Origin: Methanosarcina sp. ERenArc_MAG2
GTDB lineage: Archaea; Halobacteriota; Methanosarcinia; Methanosarcinales; Methanosarcinaceae
Reading direction: 5' to 3'
Assembly: GCA_023955635.1 (NCBI GenBank)
Contig: JAMXHR010000012.1
Coordinates: forward strand, 1 to 64,000
Length of the DNA: 64,000 nucleotides
In this document: in pieces, positions 35,393 to 45,478 of the stretch
Layout: every line of letters starts with the position of its first letter
Numbering within the stretch: the first letter of the stretch is position 1
The notes under the pieces: model-generated
The model's input: only the letters and a program-made list of their open reading frames with translations
Databases searched by the model: none
What the model was told of the DNA's origin: nothing
Translations under genes and position numbers: made by a program

Positions 35393-36469
35393 ATGTTACT
35401 CAAAGAAAACAAAATCGTAGAAAAAATTTGTGAAATTCCAGTTACACTTGAAGATGTATCCGAAAGCATTTTTGAAGGCGTAAGCACAAAAAACACTCTG
35501 ATGCATAGGCTTCTCCTTCCTGAGGAAAGTGGTTCAGACTCATATTATCTTTGTGAAGGTCTGTGTAAATCTGTATTTTCAGAATCCGAACTTGTCTATC
35601 CCTATGTTTCAGGGGCTTTTTCCGAAAAATTTGCATTTCGGCCTTCACCTTACTGTTTTATGCTTCCTTATGAATTGTCCGACAAGGGCAAAAGCAAAGA
35701 ATACAGTGTAATTCCCCCTGAAGAGCTGAAGGCAAGGTTCCCTCTGGCTTATGGGAGAATTCTGGAATTCAAAAAAGAGTTCCGTCATGATACCTCTCCC
35801 CTTAGCTCTGCAGACTATAGTATCAAAGGAAGAAAGCTTCTGGAGTATTTCAACACTCCTAAAATAATTGCCACTGAAGGCTATCATCTGCAGGCGGCCT
35901 ATGATGCTGTCGGAAATAATGTGTTTGAGAATGGCTGTGGTATTGTTCTTAAGGACAGGAGTAAATATCCTTATGTTACTGCAGTTTTGAACAGCCCGAT
36001 TGCCAGGCTCTTTCCAGCGGTGTGTAAGTCTGAAATGATCTTCTCGGATTATACAGCTCCTACAGTCCTGAGACGTTTCCCAATCGTATTTCCGGATAAC
36101 AGGCTAACTGAGGATCTCATAAATACTGTCTCCAGTTACCTTTTGCTCCTGAACATGCAGAAATACGCAACAGGTTACGGAGTTCCGGAATGGCTTCGGG
36201 AACTTGCAGGTTTCTACGAGCAGATCTCAAGCCTTCTGGTTCTGGATACTTACTTCTTAAACTATATTGATCCAGGGCTCCTGGACGCTCTTGAGGAAAA
36301 TATCCACCCATATGCCGGAGATATGGACTCTGAAAACAGTGATAACCTTCTGAGTGCACTATATTACATAAAACAACAGATTCTTGAAACCTCAGGTTCC
36401 GGGAAATACAAATTTAATACGGGCTTGCCTGGAATGCTCAGTTTCCCTCAGAGCAGTGAAGAATTCTGA
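35393..36469 (+). CDS. Orphan TaqI-like DNA-recognition domain protein
   Basis: The protein of about 358 residues resembles the C-terminal target-recognition half of type IIG (Eco57I/TaqI-like) methyltransferase-nucleases. YVSGAFSEKFAFRPSPYCFML, PPEELKARFPLAYGRILEFK and KYPYVTAVLNSPIARLFP are visible, shown in part. No methylase motifs (NPPY, F-x-G-x-G) or nuclease motif precede it. Upstream sequence shows no trace of them, so it looks like a stand-alone module or a long-decayed remnant with an intact frame. I start at the ATG at 35393 after GTGA; the ATG at 35366 is the alternative. Function is unknown. Confidence 0.65.
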   Translation: MLLKENKIVEKICEIPVTLEDVSESIFEGVSTKNTLMHRLLLPEESGSDSYYLCEGLCKSVFSESELVYPYVSGAFSEKFAFRPSPYCFMLPYELSDKGKSKEYSVIPPEELKARFPLAYGRILEFKKEFRHDTSPLSSADYSIKGRKLLEYFNTPKIIATEGYHLQAAYDAVGNNVFENGCGIVLKDRSKYPYVTAVLNSPIARLFPAVCKSEMIFSDYTAPTVLRRFPIVFPDNRLTEDLINTVSSYLLLLNMQKYATGYGVPEWLRELAGFYEQISSLLVLDTYFLNYIDPGLLDALEENIHPYAGDMDSENSDNLLSALYYIKQQILETSGSGKYKFNTGLPGMLSFPQSSEEF

Positions 36470-36517
36470 GCAATCCTTTTTGATTTTATCCCAGAAAACC
36501 CAAGCTTTTAATATTTT

Positions 36518-36645
36518 CCAATTAGGACTTACTCACTTGAAATATAACATCAAAAGCAATAGATGTTTGGGTCAGCTTTATTTATTGGACAGTTAAACGT
36601 TCAATGCTATTTATTTCTCAGTTCAACTGCGTAAGTCCTAATTGG
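36518..36645. mobile_element. MITE-like element, family A
   Basis: The ends CCAATTAGGACTTAC (36518-36532) and GTAAGTCCTAATTGG (36631-36645) are perfect complements. The interior shares CAATGCTATTTATTTCTCAG with the degenerate copy at 58197-58313. It sits between two plus-strand genes and has no ORF. Confidence 0.7.
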
Positions 36646-36668
36646 AATAAATTATGGAGAAATGAAAA

Positions 36669-37199
36669 GTGTTAACTAAGGGATTAGTCGGAGTTAGGTT
36701 TGATAATGAACTTCATTTATGTTACCAGTCACATGACTGTGGTCCTGAAGGACTAGGGGCAGAAGTTGTATCGTTTGTAAGGAAACTTCAGAAGGACTCT
36801 TTACGAATGAAGATCTTTAAGGAAAACATTAGAAAAGTTGAATGGGTTGATGAGATAGATAACCCGACTACAGAGCAAGCTGAAAAATTAATCAGAGACC
36901 CAGAAATTTTAGAGTCTTTGAAGTATAACGAAGCTTGGCATACTCAATTTTCATTTGATCCGATGGCATGTTTTGAATATGTAATTCTTTTTGGACTGCC
37001 AATCATTCCAGAACATCGAGAGTATTTATTAGGAGAACCTACTGACTTTATCGCATATGCATATGTGGTGGATTTAAATCGTGATGTCCTTGAATTATAT
37101 CGTAGTGGGCACAAGCTGGGTGAGTTTTCTTTTCAAGCGCTTGTGGATCTGGTAAAAGCTGATTGGGGGAGAATGTCATCTACATGGGAAGATTATTGA
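36669..37199 (+). CDS. Hypothetical protein (176 aa)
   Basis: I do not recognise this soluble acidic protein. It contains a short basic/helical part (RKLQKDSLRMKIFKENIRKV, about 38-57), an aromatic-rich middle (YNEAWHTQFSFDPMACFEYV) and a C-terminus rich in strands (DFIAYAYVVDLNRDVLELYR). It starts with GTG preceded by GGAG about 9 bases upstream. No neighbours suggest a role; it lies between repeat elements in an accessory-like stretch. Confidence 0.65.
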   Translation: MLTKGLVGVRFDNELHLCYQSHDCGPEGLGAEVVSFVRKLQKDSLRMKIFKENIRKVEWVDEIDNPTTEQAEKLIRDPEILESLKYNEAWHTQFSFDPMACFEYVILFGLPIIPEHREYLLGEPTDFIAYAYVVDLNRDVLELYRSGHKLGEFSFQALVDLVKADWGRMSSTWEDY

Positions 37200-38426
37200 A
37201 AAGGGAAAGTTATAATCTCTTATTCTTAGATATTACCTCGAAGCCACGTAAAAAAGGCCAAAGGCTATCGCTCGGGACAAAGATAGGTTAAATTCTATAC
37301 TTATTTGATTTCAGATCGGAACATACACGTCTATTAAGGAAACCCACCTGCCGGTTTTCATTTTGTTTATATACCATTTAATCTCCATGCCTTCATCCCA
37401 CTTTCCGCAGATGTCCTTACAATTTTCACAACTTTTCTTGCCAGGCTGTCTCAAAACTAAACTCGATTCTACAATTGTGATAAAACGTTCTACTATGAGG
37501 TAAATTTACACTTGAATTTTCATAAAATTCATGATTTGAATTTAAAGCCAACGTTGCTCATTATCCAATTGTAGAAATAGTTTGAGTTTTGAGACAGCCT
37601 GTTGCTATCGTTTTTTTGAAAACCTTCTTGGTTACTCAAACACATTTTTTAAAATATCCCACGATTTTCGATCTTTTACCTTCATTGAAAACTTCCAGCC
37701 CCCATTTTCCGAGACTTCCGTTGATATACTAACTGCAGATTTTCGAATAATTCTCCAAAAAAGATAACAAGAAAAATGTTATTTTTTTGAAGACATCTGC
37801 AGAATGTCGGATATTGTATAATGGCATGAATTTATGATTTATCATACTAAAACATCCTCAGATGAATATGTACATAATGAGAGGTTTGATCAGTCAGAAG
37901 CTGATTTTCATTACTAAAAAAGTGTGAAATGGGTGAATATTATTGTTGTAATTGGGTCTATAATTACACTAATTTCTAAGTTTTAAATTAATCATGGTCA
38001 ATAAATATTCCTGCATGCCCTGTGCACCCATAGAATCACAGTTACACTTTTGTCTGTTTCCTCTTCTTCGTACTGCGCGGCTGCTGTGTATAATGCGTTT
38101 AAACACCTATTGAGATTGGAAACAAAATTGGCGCCTACGTTGCACGATCTAAAGGGCAGCAGGGCAAAATACCCCCATCTAAATACAGCTTAATCTAAAG
38201 CCTCCTAAAAGCTCCCTTAAATATACGAACGAAAACTCATTTTAAGGATAGGCTCTATAAAGTGTATCTTATACCATCGTTCAATAAGGACTGGTATGTC
38301 CTTTAAAATTTAATTTTACCTTTCTCTTTCCTTTTTAATTCAGATAACGCTTGTAATTCCTTTCTCTTGCCTCTTGAAGCTGGTATAGATAGGTTTCTAC
38401 AAAGCCCTTTTTTCGATTTAAGATAC
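37200..38426. other. Long intergenic region with a MITE and repeat fragments
   Basis: This 1.2-kb region contains a dispersed-repeat segment at about 37240-37300, a MITE at 37442-37601, and a possible right end of the TATCCGAAAAGT element at 38235-38252 (GGATAGGCTCTATAAAG). A short open stretch at 37603-37767 has no start signal. Otherwise nothing is seen. Minus-strand transcription of the surface protein gene ends near 38400. Confidence 0.45.
37442..37601. mobile_element. MITE-like element, family C (CAGGCTGTCTCAAAACT ends)
   Basis: The 160-bp element starts CAGGCTGTCTCAAAACT and ends AGTTTTGAGACAGCCTG apart from one or two mismatches. Inner complementary parts include CTACAATTG and CAATTGTAG. 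TTGC flanks both sides (37438-37441 and 37602-37605), which looks like a 4-bp target duplication. It has no ORF. Confidence 0.7.
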
Positions 38427-41400
38427 TTACTTACTTACTTCTATATATCCAGTCCTGGTTTCAGTACTGCTGCTTCCTGGATTATCTACGGTTAAACTAA
38501 CAGTATATCGTCCTGCTTTATTGTATACGTGCACGGTATTCTTTCCTGTTAAAATATTCCCATCTCCAAAAACCCATTTCCATGAATTTGGCGACCCTAT
38601 GCTCTGGTCAGTAAAACTGACAATAAGCGGTGCAGATCCTGAAGTTGGAGATGCAGAAAAGGCAGCGACAAGGGAGTTTGAAACAGCAATAAAGCTGGTT
38701 TTTGTCAACGTACTACTGCCGTTTGCATTATTTGCTGTCAATGTAACAGAATAAAGTCCTGTTTTATTGAATGTGTGTACAGGATTCTCTTCTGTTGAAG
38801 CGTTTCCATCTCCAAAAGTCCATCTCCATGCCGTTGGCGATCCTGTGCTCTGGTCAGTGAAATTAACAGTAAGAGGCACGTTTCCTGAAGTAGGGGATGC
38901 AGAGAAGCTGGTAACAGGAGCAGCCAAAACGCTTGAAACAGCAATACAGCCGGTTTTTGTCAACGCACTACTGCCGTTTGCATTATTTGCTGTCAATGTA
39001 ACAGAATAAAGTCCTGTTTTATTGAATGTGTGTACAGGATTCTCTTCTGTTGAAGCGTTTCCATCTCCAAAAGTCCATCTCCATGCCGTTGGCGATCCTG
39101 TGCTCTGGTCAGTGAAATTAACAGTAAGAGGCATGTTTCCTGAAGTAGGGGATGCAGAGAAGCTGGTAACAGGAGCAGCCAAAACGCTTGAAACAGCAAT
39201 ACAGCCGGTTTTTGTCAACGCATTACTACCGTTTGCATTACCTGCTGTTAATGTAACAGGATATAGTCCTGATTTATTGTATTTATGTACAGGATTCTTT
39301 TCTGTTGAAGTGTTTCCATCTCCAAAAGTCCATTTCCATGAGGTTGGAGATTCTGTGCTCTGGTCAGTAAAACGAACAGCAAGAGGCGTGCTTCCTGAAG
39401 TAGGGGATGCAGAGAAGCTGGTAATAGGAGCATTTAAAACATTTGAGACCACAACATAGCCGGATTTTGTTAACGCATTACTGCCGTTTGCATTACCTGC
39501 TGTCAATGTAACAGAATAAAATCCTGATTTATTGTATTTGTGTACAGGATTCTTTTCTGTTGAAGTGTTTCCATCTCCGAAATTCCATTTCCATGAGATT
39601 GGAGATCCTGTGCTCTGATCAGTAAAAATAACAGTAAGAGGCATACTTCCTACAGTTGGAGTTGCTGAAAAGGCGGTGACAGGGACAATATAGCCAGGAT
39701 TCGATATCAAGCTACCGTTTTCAAAAATTACACTTATATAGCTATATTTTTGCACAGTATCACTGCCGTTTGCATTACTCGTCGTCAAAGCAACAGTATA
39801 ATTTCCTGTTTTATTGTATTTGTGTACAGGATTTGTATCGGTTGAAGTATTTCCATCTCCGAAATTCCATTTCCATACCGCTGGCGATCCTATGCTCTGG
39901 TCAGTAAAATTAACAGTAAGAGGTACTTTTCCTGAAGTAGGAGACGCAGAGAAGCTGGTGGCAGGAGCATCTAAAACGCTTGAGACAGCAATATAGTTGG
40001 ACTTTGTTAACGCATTACCACCATTTGCGTTGCTTGATGTCAATGTAATAGAGTATAGTCCTGATTTATTGAATGTGTGTACAGGGTTTCTATCTGTTGA
40101 AGCGTTTCCATCTCCGAAATTCCATTTCCATGCCGTTGGAGACTCTGTGCTCTGGTCAGTAAAACGAACAGTAAGAGGCATGCTTCCTGAAGAAAGGGAT
40201 GCAGAGAAGCTGGTAACAGGAGCATTTAAAACATTTGAGACAGTAATATAGCCGGATTTTGTTAAAGCACTACTGCCTTTCGCATTACTTGCTGTCAATG
40301 TAACAGAATAAAGTCCTGATTTATTGAATGTGTGTACAGTATTTTTATCTGTTGAAGTATTCCCATCTCCAAAACTCCATTTCCATGAGGTTGGAGATCC
40401 TTTGCTCTGGCCAGTAAAACCAACAGTAACAGGCGCGTTTCCTGAAGTAGGAGACGCAGAGAAACTGGTGGCAGGAGCATCTAAAGCGTTTGAGACAATA
40501 ATATAGCTGGATTTTGTTAACGTATTACTGCCGTCTGCATTACTTGCTGTCAATGTAACAGAGTATAGTCCCGCTTCGCTGTATGTATGTACAGGGTTCT
40601 CCCCGGTTGAATATGTCCCGTCTCCAAAAGTCCATTTCCTTGAAGTTGGAGATCCTGTACTCTGGTCAGTAAAACTAACGGTAACAGGCCCGCTTCCGGA
40701 AGTTGGAAATGCGGAAAAGGCAGCAACAGGGGCTTCAAAACCGTTTGAAACGGCGACATAGCCGGATTTTGTCACTGTACTACTGCTCCCTGTTTCGTTT
40801 AATGTCAGTGTAACCGAATATTGTCCTGATTTCTGATATATATGTAGAGGGTTCTTTCCTGTTGAATAAGTCCCATCTCCAAAAGTCCAGTTCCATGCAG
40901 TTGGCGAGCCTGTGCTCTGGTCAGTAAAACTAACACTATGCGGCGTTTTTCCTGAAGTTGAGGATGCAGAGAATACTGGATATGCCAGAACAGTTACTGT
41001 GGCAAATTTTGAATCGGTACCGTTTGTATTGTTTACTTTAAGCGTTACCGTGTAATCCCCTGCTGTAGAATAAGTGTGTTCCGGATTCTGCCGGGTTGAA
41101 TTAGAGCCGTCTCCAAAGTTCCAGTTCCACCCATCCACATTCTTCGAGAGATCCGTAAACTGGGTAGAAAGAGGAGCATAACCGGATGTGGGATTGCTGC
41201 TGAAGTTTGCAACAGGAAGTATGGGTTGTGCCGGGAGAGGACTCATAAACTGACCGAAAGCAATAGGTCCGGCACCTGTATATACAGTGGCCGTAACCTT
41301 GTTTGTTGCTGTGTTAATTACAGAGGCAGTATTGCTCTTGGAGTTCGCCACATATACTTTTGTTCCATCTGGGCTGACTGCGACTCCGTAAGGACTTGCT

Positions 41401-43409
41401 CCTACATTCACAGTCGCTATAACAGTGTTTGTAGCTGTATCAATCACGGAGACACTATTACTACCTTCATTCGCCACATATACTTTTGTTCCGTCCGGGC
41501 TGACTGCAGTTCCCATAGGCCATTTTCCTACAGTCAAACTGGCTGTAACAGTGTTTGAACCCGTGTCAATTACAGAAATAGTGTTACTTTCGCAATTCGT
41601 AACATATAGTTTCGTTCCCGCTGGGTTGACTGTAATTCCACAGGGACCAAGGCCAACTTTAACTGTAAATGTAACAGTGTTTGTGCCTGTATCAATTACA
41701 GAAACATTGTTACTGTAGCGGTTCGTCACATATACTTTTGTTCCATCAGGTATGACTGCAACTCCCAGTGGATTAATTCCTGCAGGCACCATGGCTGTAA
41801 CAGTATTTGTGGCTGTGTCAATTACGGAGACACAGTTAATGTCGCGATTTGTCACATATACTTTTGTTCCATCAGGTGTGGCTGCAATTCCGCAAGGACT
41901 GAATTTGTATCCGATTGGCACTGTGGCTGTAACCTCGTTTGTGGCTGTGTCAATTACAGAGACAGTGCCACTGTCGCCGTAGTCGACGTTCGCAACATAA
42001 ATTTTTGTTCCATCCGGTGTGGCTGCAACCCCCAGAGGTGTGGTTCCTACAGGCACAGTGTCGGTAAAGGTATCGTTTGCTGTGTTAATTACAGTAACAG
42101 TGTTTCTATTGAAGTTCGTAATATAGGCATATGAAGGCGCAAGAGAACCTTTCGGAACAATATTTAATGTAGCAAGCTTTGAATCCGTGCCGTTTGAATT
42201 GCTTACTTTCAGGCAAACAGTATAGATTCCTGTTTTAGAATAGGTATGCGTGGGATTTTGCTTTGTCGAACTAGACCCGTCTCCAAAGTCCCAGTTCCAG
42301 CTGGTTACATTCTCCGATAAATCCGTAAACTGTACAGGTACAGAAGGGAAAACATAATCTGATGTGACATTGTTGCTGAAGTTTGCTAAAGGATAAACCG
42401 GTTGTACTGGAATAGAACCTATAAATTGGCCTGAAGCACGAGGACTATTTCCTACAAGCATCGTGGCTGTAACAGTGTTGGTCGCAGTGTCAATTACAGA
42501 GACAGTGTTGTAGAGGCTAATTGCGACATATACCTTTGTTCCGTCCGGTGTGACTGAAATTCCTTTAGGATCGCTTCCTACAGGCACTTTGGCTGTAACA
42601 GTGTTGGTTGCCGTGTCAATTACGGAGACAGTGCTAATATATTCATCTTTATTCGTCACATATACTTTTGTTCCATTCGGATTGACTGCAACTCCACAAG
42701 GCGTTCGCCCTATCTTCACCGTATCTATAACATTATTTGTAACAGTGTTAATTACAGAGATGCTCCCGCTATCGGAGTTCACTACGTATACCTTAGTTCC
42801 ATCCGGTGTGACCGCAATTTCCTTAGGGCCTTTTCCTGCGGATGCCGTGGTTACAACAGCTTTTGTGGTACTGTCAATTATAGATACAGTATTATCCCCG
42901 TAATTTGTTACATATATCTTTTTTCCATCCGGACTTACTGCTACACCCACAGGATGTTTTCCTGTATTCACTGTATTTACAACAGTATTTGCACTGGTAT
43001 CAATTACAGAAACATTGTTGCTATAACGGTTTGCCACATACACTTTTTTTCCATTCGGGCTGACTGCAACCCCCTGGGGAGAACTTTCTACAGGCACCGT
43101 GGTTATAACAGTATTTGTGCTGGTATCAATTACAGATACATCGTTGCTACGAGTGTTTACTACGTATACCCTTGTTCCATTCGGATTAATTGCAACCCCC
43201 ATAGGATTAAATCCTACAGATATCGTATCTGTAACTTTGTTTGTGACTGTGTCAATTACAGAGACATCGTTACTCTCTGAATTTGTAATGTATGCAAACG
43301 ACGAGGCGCCCGCGATACTCACCAACATTAAAAAAGCAAGTGTCGTTATCCCCAAAACTTTATTTAAGGTCTGCCCCCTAAATATTTTATTACACTTCGT
43401 TCCTTTCAT
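38427..43409 (-). CDS. Giant surface protein with YVTN beta-propellers and PKD domains
   Basis: The 1660-residue protein has a signal peptide (about 18-36). Two YVTN beta-propeller blocks (about 37-345 and 430-740) are built from repeats of the form VYVTNxxSNTVSVIDTATNTV. One PKD domain lies between the blocks and eleven PKD domains (NFGDG/TFGDG with HTY) fill residues 745-1660. It should be extracellular and form part of the cell surface or an adhesive layer; no C-terminal membrane anchor is visible. Several PKD units are almost identical, especially those encoded at 38700-38955 and 38955-39210. The frame is intact despite the repeats. Confidence 0.93.
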   Translation of the reverse strand: MKGTKCNKIFRGQTLNKVLGITTLAFLMLVSIAGASSFAYITNSESNDVSVIDTVTNKVTDTISVGFNPMGVAINPNGTRVYVVNTRSNDVSVIDTSTNTVITTVPVESSPQGVAVSPNGKKVYVANRYSNNVSVIDTSANTVVNTVNTGKHPVGVAVSPDGKKIYVTNYGDNTVSIIDSTTKAVVTTASAGKGPKEIAVTPDGTKVYVVNSDSGSISVINTVTNNVIDTVKIGRTPCGVAVNPNGTKVYVTNKDEYISTVSVIDTATNTVTAKVPVGSDPKGISVTPDGTKVYVAISLYNTVSVIDTATNTVTATMLVGNSPRASGQFIGSIPVQPVYPLANFSNNVTSDYVFPSVPVQFTDLSENVTSWNWDFGDGSSSTKQNPTHTYSKTGIYTVCLKVSNSNGTDSKLATLNIVPKGSLAPSYAYITNFNRNTVTVINTANDTFTDTVPVGTTPLGVAATPDGTKIYVANVDYGDSGTVSVIDTATNEVTATVPIGYKFSPCGIAATPDGTKVYVTNRDINCVSVIDTATNTVTAMVPAGINPLGVAVIPDGTKVYVTNRYSNNVSVIDTGTNTVTFTVKVGLGPCGITVNPAGTKLYVTNCESNTISVIDTGSNTVTASLTVGKWPMGTAVSPDGTKVYVANEGSNSVSVIDTATNTVIATVNVGASPYGVAVSPDGTKVYVANSKSNTASVINTATNKVTATVYTGAGPIAFGQFMSPLPAQPILPVANFSSNPTSGYAPLSTQFTDLSKNVDGWNWNFGDGSNSTRQNPEHTYSTAGDYTVTLKVNNTNGTDSKFATVTVLAYPVFSASSTSGKTPHSVSFTDQSTGSPTAWNWTFGDGTYSTGKNPLHIYQKSGQYSVTLTLNETGSSSTVTKSGYVAVSNGFEAPVAAFSAFPTSGSGPVTVSFTDQSTGSPTSRKWTFGDGTYSTGENPVHTYSEAGLYSVTLTASNADGSNTLTKSSYIIVSNALDAPATSFSASPTSGNAPVTVGFTGQSKGSPTSWKWSFGDGNTSTDKNTVHTFNKSGLYSVTLTASNAKGSSALTKSGYITVSNVLNAPVTSFSASLSSGSMPLTVRFTDQSTESPTAWKWNFGDGNASTDRNPVHTFNKSGLYSITLTSSNANGGNALTKSNYIAVSSVLDAPATSFSASPTSGKVPLTVNFTDQSIGSPAVWKWNFGDGNTSTDTNPVHKYNKTGNYTVALTTSNANGSDTVQKYSYISVIFENGSLISNPGYIVPVTAFSATPTVGSMPLTVIFTDQSTGSPISWKWNFGDGNTSTEKNPVHKYNKSGFYSVTLTAGNANGSNALTKSGYVVVSNVLNAPITSFSASPTSGSTPLAVRFTDQSTESPTSWKWTFGDGNTSTEKNPVHKYNKSGLYPVTLTAGNANGSNALTKTGCIAVSSVLAAPVTSFSASPTSGNMPLTVNFTDQSTGSPTAWRWTFGDGNASTEENPVHTFNKTGLYSVTLTANNANGSSALTKTGCIAVSSVLAAPVTSFSASPTSGNVPLTVNFTDQSTGSPTAWRWTFGDGNASTEENPVHTFNKTGLYSVTLTANNANGSSTLTKTSFIAVSNSLVAAFSASPTSGSAPLIVSFTDQSIGSPNSWKWVFGDGNILTGKNTVHVYNKAGRYTVSLTVDNPGSSSTETRTGYIEVSK
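38700..39210 (-). repeat. Near-identical 255-bp tandem PKD repeat
   Basis: Two consecutive 255-base units differ at only a few positions (for example GCACG against GCATG in the first third). They encode two successive PKD domains. Such identity implies a recent tandem duplication or gene conversion, and is also a place where assembly could collapse copies. Confidence 0.75.
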
Positions 43410-44103
43410 TTTAGACCCCTGAATATATGATTATTAAATTGTTGAGAACTTTGAAGGACCTTGAAATTTGACCGATTTTTTATAATGTATGATCTAGCAA
43501 TTCGTTGAATATAGCAAATCATTGAAGTTAGAGTTTTTCGGATTAAGTTTGTTATCGCAACCATGTGCGACTATAAACACGACCAGATGAAGAATACGTC
43601 ATAAGACTTTGTAAAATAATTGTAAATTAATAGATAATAACCTTTCTTCTATTAACAAATAGGCTTAGTAAAAATAAATTCTTCATTTACGATTTATAAT
43701 TAAACTTTTATACTATTTTTTTTCTTTATATAGTCTAAAAATTTAAAAACGTGGGTCTCTAAAATAAAAATTTGTTTCCTGAATCGAGAACTAGTGTCGC
43801 GTCAACGGCAAAATGTCGTATAAAATCGATTACAACTATTCAGAATTGTTAAATCTTTGAGGAGTGACGCGACACTAGCAGGAATCAAAAAGGTTCTATT
43901 TGTGAATTTATTTCTGTAGATGTACACGAAGTGCAGTCTTTCAAAAATAACTGCTGAACAAAAAAGTTTCTAAAGAAAAAAAATCTTTGTTAGAGGAAAC
44001 ACAGTTTTCGATGTAGCCTACAGAACTTTGAGACTTTATTAAATCTCAGTATAAAAGCCAGGAAAAATAGAAAATTTCACTATAGAGAAGGCAGGTCCAG
44101 TAA
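43410..44103. other. Intergenic region upstream of the surface protein
   Basis: It contains the promoter of the minus-strand surface protein gene and a MITE at 43791-43878. AT-rich boxes at 43685-43745 are candidate TATA elements. No gene is supported. Confidence 0.45.
43791..43878. mobile_element. MITE-like element, family D (CTAGTGTCGCGTCA ends)
   Basis: The 88-bp element has perfect 14-bp terminal inverted repeats, CTAGTGTCGCGTCA and TGACGCGACACTAG. The outer 8 bases match family B, but the interior differs, so the two families may use the same transposase. Confidence 0.65.
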
Positions 44104-44477
44104 TCAGTCACCTTCCATGCTTACGGTTTCTTCTACTGCAAGCATAAGTTCTCCATAGAGTAATTTTTCCAGAGTTTCGGCTACATATTTCCGTTGCTGG
44201 TATTTCTGGATATCCTCATGCATCCTGAGGTCGGAATCTACCTGGACTCGCAGTAGAGCAAAATGAAAAGCTTTCTCATTTTTTATCTGTGTAGTGTAGA
44301 AGGTTTCCAGCAGATAAGGAAGCTTGAGGGGATCTTCTATAACTTCACTTAAAAGCAGCATTTCTTCCGGAACATCCTGGTGGTGTAAGGATATATCTTT
44401 TTTTCCCGTGATAAGTTGCAGGTTTTTTCGGAATATTTTTTATCAAGGATAATAATCTCGCCAATTATGCTTTTCAC
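44104..44477 (-). pseudogene. Hypothetical helical protein, frameshifted
   Basis: The open part encodes 85 residues beginning LLLSEVIEDPLKLPYLLETF. The frame continues upstream (RKNLQLITGKKDISLHHQD) without a start. Adding one base to the run at 44436-44441 links it to a GTG at 44477 (KSIIGEIIILDKKIFRKN). The GTG overlaps a GGAGGTGA ribosome-binding site, so the true start is uncertain. The roughly 125-residue product is rich in charged helices (KAFHFALLRVQVDSDLRMHE, KYVAETLEKLLYGELMLAVE). No family is recognised. It lies downstream of the decayed suf genes. Confidence 0.5.
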
Positions 44478-44576
44478 CTCCTGTTCAGATTAAATTTCAG
44501 GTCCCCGGGATAAACTCTAAATATTCCCGAACTGGTATCTAATGATGAACGCTTAGGTAAAGGGAATTGAAAGGCT

Positions 44577-45161
44577 TCAGGCCAGCATTCCCTTTACAAT
44601 AATATCGAGAGAATTGTCTTCTTCAAGGCCAAGGGCCATGAGGGTTTCGATTTCCTTTTTATCTACACAACCGATAGCAGTTTCATGGGTTACCTGGGCC
44701 AGAGAATTCTCGACACGGACAATGGGTATGGCTTCGGCTTCTGCGTTACCCTGGATGACCTCCATGCAATCCGCATTCCCTCTGGTTCTCGGGGCATGGC
44801 CTTCGGCAATTCCCCTGAATTCCTCCTCCGCATTATCAGTAATGGCCAGTCAGCTTTTGATTACGCTTCTGGCATTTTCCCCATTAAAGGATATTCTTTC
44901 CAGGATTTTTATTTTGTCGTCCTTTTTCCCACAGACCTTGGCACCCATCTTACAGTTAGAGTCTTTTTCGGCATCCACGCTGTAATCGAATTCCAGATAC
45001 TCTACTCTGTCTGAAACAAGTTTTGAGAAATTAGTGAAGTAACTATCCCCTTCCTCTATTTTTATATGGGCCTTTGGGATTTCCTGAATCCCTTCATCGG
45101 AGCCATGGAAATGAGTCTCAGTGTATTTTAATGAGGCATCCTTCCCTATGCATATGGGCAT
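44577..45161 (-). pseudogene. SufB/SufD remnant with in-frame UGA
   Basis: The frame keeps about 195 residues of a SufBD scaffold protein for Fe-S assembly. The middle part reads ETHFHGSDEGIQEIPKAHIK and ends FNGENARSVIKS. Then TGA at 44850-44852 interrupts, and the same frame continues LAITDNAEEEFRGIAEGHAP, DCMEVIQGNAEAEAIPIV and VTHETAIGCVDKKEIETLMA. The N-terminal half of the family is missing, replaced by a truncated sufC. The nonsense codon plus the deletion mark a genuine pseudogene, not a simple sequencing error. Confidence 0.8.
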
Positions 45162-45179
45162 CCATTCTATGAATAACCT

Positions 45180-45460
45180 TTACAGTATTAGGAAAGAATG
45201 AGTAATGAGTTCAACAGGCGAGTCTTCTGTTCTCGAAAGCTTTGTTATGTCTTCCTCGTCAAAAATGAGGCTGCCACCTTCGTGCGTGCTCATAGCCCGA
45301 AATTTCCATCAAGGTATAGGCGAGTGTACTTTTTCCTGCGCCGTTTGCCCCGATGGTACTGAGGATTTGCCGGTCCCCTATCTCAAGATTAACCCCATGG
45401 AGGATTTCCTTCCCATCACGGTTCACCACCAGGTTTTTTAAAGGGAGAATCTATGACACC
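45180..45460 (-). pseudogene. SufC remnant (ABC ATPase of Fe-S assembly)
   Basis: Fragments of the SufC N-terminus are readable: NLVVNRDGKEILHGVNLEIG, the Walker A region IGANGAGKSTLAYTLM, and in another frame EGGSLIFDEEDITKLS. The signature motif and Walker B are missing. The frame then stops at TAA 45180-45182 and runs straight into the SufBD remnant. About 150 codons of sufC and the start of sufB are deleted. It lies immediately downstream of cobY and is read in the same direction. Confidence 0.75.
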
Positions 45461-45478
45461 TCTAGTAAATTTCGAGTT

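Noticed and set aside
37582..37767. Open frame after MITE family C
   Set aside because: It begins inside the MITE end, has no start signal and no recognisable product.
38700..40760. CRISPR-like regular repeats
   Set aside because: The periodicity of about 255 bases is within a single open frame and encodes PKD domains.
41226..43422. Plus-strand open frames opposite the surface protein
   Set aside because: They arise from the repeat periodicity of the real minus-strand gene.
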